NCBI GenBank assembly: GCA_947464585.1
Contig: CANHYS010000032.1
Location: 1 to 10,761 of the forward strand
From: Planctomycetaceae bacterium
GTDB taxonomy: Bacteria; Planctomycetota; Planctomycetia; Pirellulales; UBA1268
Direction of reading: 5' to 3'
DNA: 10,761 bases
Below the pieces are notes generated by a model. The model saw nothing but the letters and a program-made list of their open reading frames with translations, searched no databases and was not told the DNA's origin. Below, in pieces: positions 1 through 5,011 of this stretch. The position numbers and the translations under genes were made by a program. The number at the start of each line of letters is the position of its first letter. Positions within the stretch are counted from its first letter, which is position 1.

Positions 1-208
1 CACCCGGAATGTAGACGGTGACTTCCTTCTGATTGGACAGCCGCACGCGGGCGATCTTCCGAAGAGCCGAATTCGGCTTCTTGGGCGTCATCGTGCGAAC
101 CTGCAGACACACGCCGCGCTTCTGCGGGCAGCGGTCGAGCACGGGCGACTTGGAAAACTTCCGCTTGGGCCGGCGGCGGCTGCGGACGAGCTGGCTGATC
201 GTGGGCAT
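1..208 (-). CDS. rpsL: 30S ribosomal protein S12 (partial, N-terminal 69 residues)
   Basis: Ribosomal protein S12 sits at the decoding centre of the 30S subunit and helps control translational accuracy. The minus strand starts with [19 protein letters not shown] and continues with the S12 hallmarks CPQKRGVC and [11 protein letters not shown], then runs off the left edge after VTVYIPG. The ATG is at 208-206. No Shine-Dalgarno sequence precedes it. Both lysines of the PKKPNS loop (residues 44-45), the usual streptomycin-resistance site, are wild type. The gene lies 97 bases downstream of fhcC on the same strand; rpsG and fusA often follow rpsL but would be outside the window. The identity is secure; the C-terminal half, including the conserved modified aspartate, is not visible. 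Confidence 0.97.
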   Translation of the reverse strand, partial: MPTISQLVRSRRRPKRKFSKSPVLDRCPQKRGVCLQVRTMTPKKPNSALRKIARVRLSNQKEVTVYIPG

Positions 209-245
209 AGTTGCTGTCTTGTGGGGTTCGGAACGCGAGCCCCAA

Positions 246-274
246 AGAATAACGGAGAATCGACCGTCTCGGAA
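246..274 (-). promoter_or_regulatory. Possible promoter for rpsL
   Basis: On the minus strand TTCCGA (274-269) is followed after 17 bases by TATTCT (251-246), about 38 bases upstream of the rpsL ATG. The -10 box matches the sigma70 consensus at four of six positions and the -35 box only at about three. The placement fits a short leader, but the call is weak. Confidence 0.22.
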
Positions 275-305
275 GCGGGGTTACGGAAATCCGCGATTTT
301 TGGGC

Positions 306-1148
306 TCAGGGGCAGAGTCGGTGGAAAATCTCGCCCCGGCCGCCGGTCAGGAGATCGCCATGCCACTGTTGCCAGACACCGCCGAAGGCGTCGGCCGGGC
401 GGCCCGCGGTGGCCCGGAATCCGGCCCGGGCGAGCCGTCCCGCCAGCAGCGGCAGGATGCTGGGCGACCAGGCTGATCCCCGAGAAAAGGTTGGCGGTAC
501 GTCCGGCATCGCCGACAGGGCAATGAGCGAGCCCCGCCGCATCCCCATGCCGGGCCGCGGGCCCACCCGACCAGCCACGAGCACCGTGCCGGCCCGCATT
601 TCGAAGGCGGCCGCCTCGCCGCAGGAGCCGCCGATGCCCAGCAGACCCCGCCGCATGCGAGCCCCGGCCAGGCAGCCGACATCGCCGTTGATCGCGATCA
701 GCCCGCCGCGGAGGCCAAGATCATCACCGGGGAGTGCCGCCGCGGCGTTGTCGCCGGCGTTGCCCTCCACCAGCACCTCGCCTCCCGTCATCCCGGCCGC
801 CAGCCAGTCGCCGACGTCGCCGGTGACGGTGAGCCTGCCTCCTGCCATCGCCGCGGCTGCGTGGCGCCCGACGCTGCCCCGCACCATGATGCCGCCCCGT
901 TGCATGCCGGCGCCGAGTCGATGCACGCGGGAGAAGTCGCCGACGCACTCGATCTGGCCATCGGCGGCATCGCCATGAATCGTGAACAGGTCGCCGAGCG
1001 GGCAGGGACGGCCGTCGGCCAGCACCGGGAGTTTGGCGACGGCTGCGGCGTCGAGATCGAGTAGCCGGTCAGGCACCACGCCCTCGAATTCGATCGAGAG
1101 CGGGCCGTCGTTGGCCTTGGTGGCGATTGGCGAGAGCACGAGTGGCAT
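306..1148 (-). CDS. fhcC: Formylmethanofuran dehydrogenase-like subunit C of the formyltransferase/hydrolase complex (FhcC)
   Basis: FhcC is a subunit of the complex that converts formyl-H4MPT to formate in bacterial tetrahydromethanopterin-linked formaldehyde oxidation; archaeal FwdC/FmdC is its homologue. The predicted 280-residue cytoplasmic protein shows the family's glycine-rich right-handed beta-helix repeats between about residues 70 and 212, for example GAGMQRGGIMVRGSVG, AAAMAGGRLTVTGDVG and AAGMTGGEVLVEGNAG, related to the GXGXG domain of glutamate synthase. The C-terminus WHGDLLTGGRGEIF matches the family signature. The ATG at 1148 gives the length and N-terminus expected of the family, though an ATG at 1163 and a GTG at 1181 are also in frame. 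No SD precedes 1148; the only GGAGG lies inside an upstream hairpin. No other fhc or H4MPT gene is in the window, so the remaining subunits must be elsewhere. Confidence 0.87.
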   Translation of the reverse strand: MPLVLSPIATKANDGPLSIEFEGVVPDRLLDLDAAAVAKLPVLADGRPCPLGDLFTIHGDAADGQIECVGDFSRVHRLGAGMQRGGIMVRGSVGRHAAAAMAGGRLTVTGDVGDWLAAGMTGGEVLVEGNAGDNAAAALPGDDLGLRGGLIAINGDVGCLAGARMRRGLLGIGGSCGEAAAFEMRAGTVLVAGRVGPRPGMGMRRGSLIALSAMPDVPPTFSRGSAWSPSILPLLAGRLARAGFRATAGRPADAFGGVWQQWHGDLLTGGRGEIFHRLCP

Positions 1149-1174
1149 CGGAGAGCCGCACATGAAAGGACTGA

Positions 1175-1205
1175 GGGCCACGGAAGGTGATTCCTCCCGT
1201 GGCCC
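1175..1205 (-). promoter_or_regulatory. Strong stem-loop in the leader of fhcC
   Basis: GGGCCACGG (1175-1183) and CCGTGGCCC (1197-1205) form a perfect nine-base inverted repeat. Past one mismatch, three more pairs (1185-1187 with 1193-1195) extend the stem around a five-base loop. On the minus strand it falls between the stop of the first heat-shock gene and the fhcC start, ending 12 to 27 bases before the candidate ATGs. No T-run follows, so it is not a classical intrinsic terminator. It contains the only GGAGG sequence near fhcC, so it may act on translation or mRNA stability. Confidence 0.5.
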
Positions 1206-1256
1206 CCAGCATACCTTGACCTTGGCCCGCCTGACGTCACATGCGGCCGTTCCTTC

Positions 1257-1286
1257 CGTGAGCACCGGTTCTTACGTGAGCACCGG
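1257..1286. repeat. 12-base direct repeat across the end of the first hsp20 gene
   Basis: CGTGAGCACCGG occurs at 1257-1268 and 1275-1286, an 18-base period. The second copy encodes part of the C-terminal VPVLT tail (minus strand), while the first lies just past the stop codon. It looks like a small tandem duplication over the gene end. Confidence 0.5.
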
Positions 1287-1757
1287 CACCTTCCGCGAGG
1301 TGCTCGACGGCGACTTCGTCAGTTCGACGGTGAGCACGCCCTTGTCGTAACGGGCCGTCACCTTCGCGGGGTCGACCGCCTCCGGCAGCGGGATCGCTCG
1401 GCTGAAGCTGCCATAGTGGCTCTCCCGGTGCGTCCAGCCGTCGGTCGTCTTTTCCGTCGCCGACTTCTTCTCGCCCGAGATCACCAGCCGGTCTTCCGAG
1501 ACGCTGACATCGACGTCCTTCGGATCGATACCGGGCAGTTCGGCCCGCACGTGGATCTCCTCGGCACTCTCCGAGAGATCGATCGCGGGCATCCACTGGC
1601 TGGGTTCGCCCGTCTCGAACCACGACGGCCCCGTCAGCGGCCGGCTGAAGAAGCCCTCGAAGAGACGGTTCATCTCGTTACGGAAATCGGCCATCGTCGT
1701 CAGGGTGGCAGGCTCCATGCCGCTCGACCGCTTCATGCGAAAAGGTATCAGACTCAT
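1272..1757 (-). CDS. Small heat-shock protein, Hsp20/alpha-crystallin family (copy 1)
   Basis: This is an ATP-independent holdase chaperone that binds unfolding proteins as a large oligomer in the cytoplasm. The 161-residue protein has a Met/Phe-rich N-terminal arm (FRNEMNRLFEGFFSRP, residues 25-40), then an alpha-crystallin domain at about 55-150. The domain opens with MPAIDLSES and AELPGIDPKDVDV and ends with the signature GVLTVELTK. A short tail carries VPV, the I/V-x-I/V motif that docks on neighbouring dimers. The start at 1757 has AGGGGA eight bases upstream. It is the last of three hsp20 genes in a row on this strand, 95 bases after copy 2 and 123 bases before fhcC. Of the three it is closest to the canonical class, resembling IbpA/HspA-type bacterial proteins. 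Confidence 0.95.
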   Translation of the reverse strand: MSLIPFRMKRSSGMEPATLTTMADFRNEMNRLFEGFFSRPLTGPSWFETGEPSQWMPAIDLSESAEEIHVRAELPGIDPKDVDVSVSEDRLVISGEKKSATEKTTDGWTHRESHYGSFSRAIPLPEAVDPAKVTARYDKGVLTVELTKSPSSTSRKVPVLT

Positions 1758-1852
1758 GGATCGTCCCCTTTTCTTTTCGGTTGAGACTGTTCACTCGCAA
1801 AACACTCGACACCATCGGTCTTCAGGTTGCATGTGGTCGCACCGCACGACGG

Positions 1853-2284
1853 TCAGGCGGGCCGCACCTCGATCTTCCGTGGCCGCACCGCCGCCAGCCG
1901 TGGCACGTGGATCGTGAGCACGCCCTTGCGGTACTCGGCGGAGATCTGCGACGCGTCGAAGCCCTCGCCGAGCCGGAACGAGCGACGGTAGTCGCCGATT
2001 CCGTATTCCTGCACGAGTTGCCGGCCCGGCAGGGACCGCTGCGGCACCTTCGCATGCACCGACAGCACGCCGTCCTCGAAGGAGACATTCATGCTCTCCG
2101 CCGACGCCCCCGGCATGTCGGTGACCAGCATCACCTCGGCGCCGCAGTCGCAGACGTCGACGTTGGGCTGGTAGGTGAGGCCGGGGGCAGCGGCGGCCTT
2201 CGGCCGCTCGGCGGGCTGTTCGGGCCGCGCTTGCGTGGCTGTTTGCGGGGCTGTCTGACTGGCTGTCTGACTGGGGGTGACCAT
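1853..2284 (-). CDS. Small heat-shock protein, Hsp20/alpha-crystallin family (copy 2), with Gln-Thr-Ala repeat N-terminus
   Basis: This is a second Hsp20 holdase of 143 residues. The alpha-crystallin domain spans about residues 38-130, with VTDMPGASAESMNVSFEDG as its central part and AEYRKGVLTIHVP as the family signature. The tail KIEV supplies the I-x-V docking motif. The N-terminal arm is atypical: instead of the usual hydrophobic Phe/Met-rich segment it is low-complexity SQTASQTAPQTATQ followed by a Pro/Ala/Glu stretch. The start at 2284 is supported by GAGGAG at 2297-2292, seven bases upstream. The closest functional guess is a hetero-oligomer partner for the neighbouring copies, since the arm normally used for client binding looks replaced. 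It follows copy 3 by 81 bases, with a tandem repeat in the spacer. Confidence 0.94.
   Translation of the reverse strand: MVTPSQTASQTAPQTATQARPEQPAERPKAAAAPGLTYQPNVDVCDCGAEVMLVTDMPGASAESMNVSFEDGVLSVHAKVPQRSLPGRQLVQEYGIGDYRRSFRLGEGFDASQISAEYRKGVLTIHVPRLAAVRPRKIEVRPA
2237..2272. repeat. Three 12-base tandem units encoding the Q-T-A-x repeats
   Basis: Units GGCTGTTTGCGG (2237-2248), GGCTGTCTGACT (2249-2260) and GGCTGTCTGACT (2261-2272) lie head to tail; the last two are identical. On the minus strand they encode QTAS, QTAP and QTAT-type four-residue repeats at the N-terminus of hsp20 copy 2. The pattern is typical of replication slippage. Confidence 0.8.
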
Positions 2285-2290
2285 AAGAAT

Positions 2291-2335
2291 GCTCCTCTGG
2301 AACCTTTGGGTGTGGAAGAACCTTTGGGTGTGGAA
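2291..2335 (-). promoter_or_regulatory. Leader of hsp20 copy 2: tandem 18-base repeat and possible SD-sequestering helix
   Basis: GAACCTTTGGGTGTGGAA occurs twice, exactly and back to back, at 2300-2317 and 2318-2335. On the transcript (minus strand) the junction of the two copies gives GUUCUUC (2321-2315), which can pair over seven positions (two of them G-U) with GAGGAGC (2297-2291), covering the ribosome binding site. The repeat is certain; its role as an RNA thermometer is inference. Confidence 0.5.
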
Positions 2336-2349
2336 ATGGTTGGGGTGAG

Positions 2350-2375
2350 CACGGGGTTGGGACTGTCACCCCGTG
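2350..2375 (-). other. Hairpin over the stop codon of hsp20 copy 3
   Basis: CACGGGGT (2350-2357) and ACCCCGTG (2368-2375) form a perfect eight-base stem with a ten-base loop. It includes the TGA of copy 3 (2368-2366). No T-run follows on either strand, so termination is unlikely. It may stabilise the 3' end or separate expression of copies 3 and 2. Confidence 0.4.
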
Positions 2376-2920
2376 CGGACCGTTACCTTGTGAGGCTGAC
2401 GTTCAGGTGCCTTCGGGCAGGTGATGGTGAGCACGCCGTCGACGAGTTTGGCTTCGACGCGGCTGGCATCGACGGCGACAGGCAGCGTGAGCCGCCGTTC
2501 GAAGCTGCCCGTGCCCCGTTCCCGGCGATGCCAAGTGACGGCCGTGTGCCGCTCCCCGTTGCCTTGCCCGGATGTGCCTCGCCCGGCTGGATCGCCAGTT
2601 TCGGGAGTCGTGGGCTTGGTGGTCGCGGGCTCAGTGGGATGGTGCGGCTCCGGCCGGGCTCCCTTCAGCACGAGTTCCTCGCCGCTCACAGCGATATCGA
2701 CATCGCCGGCATCGAGTCCGGGCAGTTCAGCTTCGATGGTGATGCAGTCGTCGCTCTCGCTGACGTTGACGGCCGGAAAGACGTCGGAGCCGGGCCGAAC
2801 GCCCCATCCGTGCAGTGGCGGGGCCGCCGTGAGGGAGGTCCAGAGCCGGTCCAACTCGTCGCGCAGTTCATCCAGCGGGTATGCAAAACCCGCTCCAGAC
2901 AGAGGTCGATACATGGGCAT
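2366..2920 (-). CDS. Small heat-shock protein, Hsp20/alpha-crystallin family (copy 3), with enlarged loop
   Basis: This is a third Hsp20 holdase of 184 residues, the first gene in the minus-strand run. A short arm (PLDELRDELDRLWTSL, residues 15-30) precedes an alpha-crystallin domain at about 47-172, recognised by VNVSESDDCITIEAELPGL and by the final signature DGVLTITCPK. The tail KVTV may act as the docking motif. Between strands beta-5 (LVLKG, near residue 85) and beta-7 (RRERGTGSFERRLTLP) lies a roughly 40-residue insert rich in Pro, Thr, His and Gly. This is where the beta-6 dimerisation loop normally sits, and that loop is usually much shorter. The start at 2920 has a strong GAGGAG six bases upstream; longer in-frame starts would run into the control region and lack such support. 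Confidence 0.94.
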   Translation of the reverse strand: MPMYRPLSGAGFAYPLDELRDELDRLWTSLTAAPPLHGWGVRPGSDVFPAVNVSESDDCITIEAELPGLDAGDVDIAVSGEELVLKGARPEPHHPTEPATTKPTTPETGDPAGRGTSGQGNGERHTAVTWHRRERGTGSFERRLTLPVAVDASRVEAKLVDGVLTITCPKAPERQPHKVTVRTG

Positions 2921-2926
2921 GACATG

Positions 2927-2941
2927 CTCCTCGGGAAGGAA
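2927..2941 (-). promoter_or_regulatory. Ribosome binding site of hsp20 copy 3, possibly masked by a local hairpin
   Basis: GAGGAG (2932-2927) lies six bases from the ATG. Directly before it, UUCCUU (2941-2936) can pair with all six bases across a CCC loop, with G-U pairs at both ends. The resulting weak hairpin would hide the ribosome binding site and could melt on heating. The binding site itself is clear; the switch is inferred. Confidence 0.45.
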
Positions 2942-3202
2942 AGGGCCGGCTGCATCATTCGCAGCGAAGGCGGATAAAAACAAATCACCGACACGCGAAC
3001 GAGAAATGCAAAGAGCGTGCCGAACCAAAAGGCGGATCTGAACTGATGGCCGACACGCCGGGAATGCCGCGAAAAACAAGACTTCAATCCCGAGTGGCCA
3101 CGGCTCTGGCTGCGGCGTGGCAGAGCTTCGGGACTGTGCGGTCTGGCGCGGCTGTCAGCGTGGCAGTTTTGTGAAAACGATTATGCGGCGTGTTCCCGAC
3201 GG

Positions 3203-3230
3203 TTGTGGGCCAGCGCTGATTTCCTATACT
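3203..3230 (+). promoter_or_regulatory. Sigma70-like promoter of the ACP cluster
   Basis: TTGTGG (3203-3208) and TATACT (3225-3230) are 16 bases apart. The -10 box matches five of six consensus bases. Transcription would begin near 3237, giving a leader of about 25 bases to the dehydratase ATG at 3261, which has GGAG at 3252-3255. The spacing fits a housekeeping promoter. Confidence 0.5.
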
Positions 3231-3260
3231 GCGACGATCGCGGATTTGAATGGAGTCGCC

Positions 3261-3842
3261 ATGCGTTTCACTCTGCTTGATCGTGTCACGGCCATTGAGC
3301 CCGGCAAGAGCATCACGGCTATCAAGACGCTCTCCCTCTCCGAGGAATATCTGGCCGACCATTTCCCCTGCTTTCCGGTGATGCCCGGCGTGCTGATGCT
3401 GGAATCGATGACGCAGGCGGCTGCCTGGGCCATCCGCTTGGGCGAGGATTTTGCCCATAGCATCGTGGTGCTGCGGGAGGCCAGAAACGTGAAATACGGC
3501 GATTTCGTCGAGCCTGGCAAAGTGCTCACCGTCACGGCCGAGATTCAGTCGCAGGACGGGCCATTCGTCAAGGTTAAGGCGAGTGGAAAGGTGGGAGAAC
3601 GCACCAGTCTCACCGCCCGGTTGGTGCTGGAGCGCTACAACATGGCCGACCGGATTCCCTACGGCGACGCGGTCGACATCCGCGTGCGGGCGGAGATGAG
3701 GAAGCTCTGGTCGATTCTCCACCCGGCGTCCCGGCAGTTGGACGGCGGCCGGCGGGTCGCCTACGGCGGCCCGATTGTCATGCAGGCCAAAGAAGCCGGT
3801 GATTCCGGTCTGCTGGCATCCCCGGCCGCGGCTGGCACGTGA
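3261..3842 (+). CDS. fabZ: 3-hydroxyacyl-ACP dehydratase, FabZ-like
   Basis: The enzyme removes water from a 3-hydroxyacyl-ACP to give the trans-2-enoyl-ACP. The 193-residue cytoplasmic protein has a hot-dog fold over about residues 1-140. The FabZ signature is DHFPCFPVMPGVLMLESMTQ, with catalytic His34 and Glu48 spaced 14 residues apart as in FabZ; FabA would have Asp at the second position. The start at 3261 is chosen because GGAG lies five bases upstream and a promoter lies just before; frames open further upstream overlap that promoter. A tail of roughly 45 residues after the hot-dog domain, beginning near MADRIPYGDAVD, is longer than in housekeeping FabZ (about 150 residues). It leads the ACP cluster. 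A specialised pathway is as likely as general fatty acid synthesis. Confidence 0.9.
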   Translation: MRFTLLDRVTAIEPGKSITAIKTLSLSEEYLADHFPCFPVMPGVLMLESMTQAAAWAIRLGEDFAHSIVVLREARNVKYGDFVEPGKVLTVTAEIQSQDGPFVKVKASGKVGERTSLTARLVLERYNMADRIPYGDAVDIRVRAEMRKLWSILHPASRQLDGGRRVAYGGPIVMQAKEAGDSGLLASPAAAGT

Positions 3843-3930
3843 GTGATGACGGCCGGTCTGCGGGTATTTTCGTGCCCGGGTGCACTTCGCCGGCCTTTCG
3901 CCGCCGAGGCACATGCCGGTTTTCGCCTTG

Positions 3931-3951
3931 GAATCCAAAAAAATAGGATTC
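3931..3951. repeat. Perfect inverted repeat with A/T spacer, operator-like
   Basis: GAATCC (3931-3936) and GGATTC (3946-3951) flank the nine-base spacer AAAAAAATA in otherwise GC-rich sequence upstream of the ACP gene. It may be a binding site for a dimeric regulator, or it may include part of a promoter (TAGGAT at 3944-3949 resembles a -10 box, but no convincing -35 partner is present). Confidence 0.35.
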
Positions 3952-3968
3952 GGGTTCCCTTGAAGGCG

Positions 3969-4007
3969 GGCCGACACTAAAACCTTCGGATGTCGGTCAG
4001 GTTTTTT
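3969..4007 (+). terminator. Terminator-like hairpin with T-run before the ACP gene
   Basis: GGCCGACA (3969-3976) pairs with TGTCGGTC (3991-3998) over eight positions, one of them G-U. The 14-base loop contains a small CC-TTC-GG stem. Six T residues follow at 4002-4007, three bases beyond the stem. It sits only 26 bases before the ACP start, so besides ending the dehydratase transcript it could act as an attenuator. Confidence 0.45.
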
Positions 4008-4033
4008 CTCCCCGTTTGCAAGGTGCCACGTCG

Positions 4034-4420
4034 ATGCCGTCGCGCGATGAAATTTTCGAAAAGGTCAAGTCTGCACTCGTAGACGCACTGGGCGTCGACG
4101 AAGAGGATGTCTCCCCGAACGCGACCATGGTGGGCGATCTCGGTGCCGAGTCAATCGACTTCCTCGACATCGTCTTTCGCCTCGAGAAGGCGTTTGGCAT
4201 CAAGATCTCCCGCGGGGAACTCTTCCCAGAAGACGTTCTCTCCAGCTCCGAGTATGTCGTCGATGGCAAGGTGAACGCCAAGGGCATCGCGACGCTCAAG
4301 TCGCGGATGCCTTTCGCCGATCTCGCCAAGTTCGAGCAGAATCCCAGCGTGCAGAACTTTGCGAACACCCTCACTGTCGAGGACATGGTTCGCTACGTGC
4401 AGAGCAAGCTGGCTGCCTGA
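4034..4420 (+). CDS. Acyl carrier protein, long form
   Basis: ACP carries growing acyl chains on a phosphopantetheine arm. The arm attaches to Ser40 in the motif DLGAESIDFLD, and the surrounding helices (FEKVKSALVDALGVDEEDV, then IDFLDIVFRLEKAFGI) are typical. At 128 residues it exceeds the usual 75-85. Relative to standard ACP, about 45 extra residues (roughly 60-108, including LSSSEYVVDGKVNAKG and MPFADLAKFEQNPSVQNFAN) lie between the recognition helix and the final helix TVEDMVRYVQSKL. The start at 4034 is preceded by AGGT at 4021-4024; a TTG at 4016 is in frame but less likely. Placed between two dehydratases and before a ketosynthase, it is probably the dedicated carrier of this pathway. 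Confidence 0.92.
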   Translation: MPSRDEIFEKVKSALVDALGVDEEDVSPNATMVGDLGAESIDFLDIVFRLEKAFGIKISRGELFPEDVLSSSEYVVDGKVNAKGIATLKSRMPFADLAKFEQNPSVQNFANTLTVEDMVRYVQSKLAA

Positions 4421-4475
4421 ATTTTCTGCTGTCACGTCCCCAGGAAACACGGCCTCGCTGCCGGCCTTCCCTCCT

Positions 4476-4976
4476 ATGCGCTGGTTTTGGATCGACAGGT
4501 TCGACGAGTTCGTGCGGGCCCGTCACGCCACTGCCGTCAAGAATGTGTCTCTCGCAGAGGAGCACATGCACGACCACTTTCCCGGGGCGGCGCTGATGCC
4601 GAACTCGCTGATCGTGGAAGGCATGGCGCAGACCGCGGGCCTGCTTGTAGCCGATGCGATCGAATACAATCGACGTGTCGTGCTCGCGAAGGTGGCTCAG
4701 GCCGAGTTTCAGTTCGATGCCGTGCCGGGCGATTCGATCCGGTTTCGCGCGGAGATCCTTGACCTGAAACCGACCGGTTCACTGACGAAGGTGACGAGCA
4801 CCGTGGGCGACAAGGTGCAGGGTCAGGCGGAATTGTTCTTTGCCCATCTCGAGCCGGGCGAAGGGGTGCCGAAGCTGTTCGAACCCCACGAGTTGCTGCG
4901 GTGGCTCGACCAGATGCATATCTATGATGTCGGTCGCGACGAAGCGGGTAATCGGCTCGTGCGGCCGGAGTGGTGA
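4476..4976 (+). CDS. Second 3-hydroxyacyl-ACP dehydratase-like hot-dog protein (FabZ/FabA superfamily)
   Basis: This 166-residue hot-dog protein should dehydrate 3-hydroxyacyl-ACP. The active-site segment HDHFPGAALMPNSLIVEGMA carries His34 and Glu48 in FabZ spacing. However, the PGV turn that follows Met in typical FabZ reads PNS here, so substrate range or activity may differ. The remaining domain (VVLAKVAQAEFQFDAVPGDSIRF) is standard. A C-terminal segment of about 25 residues, rich in charged and aromatic residues (HELLRWLDQMHIYDVG), follows the fold. The start at 4476 gives a hot-dog N-terminus matching the first dehydratase. It starts 55 bases after the ACP stop and its end overlaps an alternative GTG start of the ketosynthase, so co-transcription is likely. 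A role as heterodimer partner of the first dehydratase is possible. Confidence 0.88.
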   Translation: MRWFWIDRFDEFVRARHATAVKNVSLAEEHMHDHFPGAALMPNSLIVEGMAQTAGLLVADAIEYNRRVVLAKVAQAEFQFDAVPGDSIRFRAEILDLKPTGSLTKVTSTVGDKVQGQAELFFAHLEPGEGVPKLFEPHELLRWLDQMHIYDVGRDEAGNRLVRPEW

Positions 4977-5011
4977 TCCCGACAGACTCCAGTGGTGAGC
5001 GGAGGGCGGCG

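Larger units (their letters stand above)
2921..3260. promoter_or_regulatory. Divergent control region between the hsp20 genes and the ACP cluster
   Basis: About 340 bases without a convincing gene separate the minus-strand hsp20 run from the plus-strand dehydratase. It holds the hsp20 copy 3 ribosome binding site (GAGGAG, 2932-2927), an 11-base palindrome TTCGCAGCGAA at 2958-2968, a palindrome-like GTTTTGTGAAAAC at 3166-3178, and the promoter at 3203-3230. No CIRCE element (TTAGCACTC-N9-GAGTGCTAA) and no clear sigma32 promoter was found on the minus strand, so heat control of the hsp20 genes is not explained by a known operator. Reading frames through it are extensions of the flanking genes without start support. 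Confidence 0.55.

Noticed and set aside
287..301. AAATC-CGC-GATTT hairpin followed by TT next to the fhcC stop, as a terminator
   Set aside because: The stem is only five mostly A-T pairs and the T residues follow it on the plus strand, opposite to the flanking genes.
1781..2977. A 398-codon plus-strand frame opposite two hsp20 genes
   Set aside because: It crosses two real genes and their leaders in antisense, and has no start support or recognisable fold.
2921..3200. CIRCE operator or sigma32 promoter for the hsp20 genes
   Set aside because: No TTAGCACTC-N9-GAGTGCTAA and no good CTTGAA/CCCCAT pair was found; only short palindromes are present.
3084..3977. A 297-codon minus-strand frame opposite the first dehydratase
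   Set aside because: It covers the promoter, the whole dehydratase and the spacer before the ACP gene, with no domain or ribosome binding site.
4970..5011. GTG start of the ketosynthase overlapping the previous gene
   Set aside because: The ATG at 5012 has GGAGGG at good spacing and gives the normal family N-terminus; the GTG remains possible.
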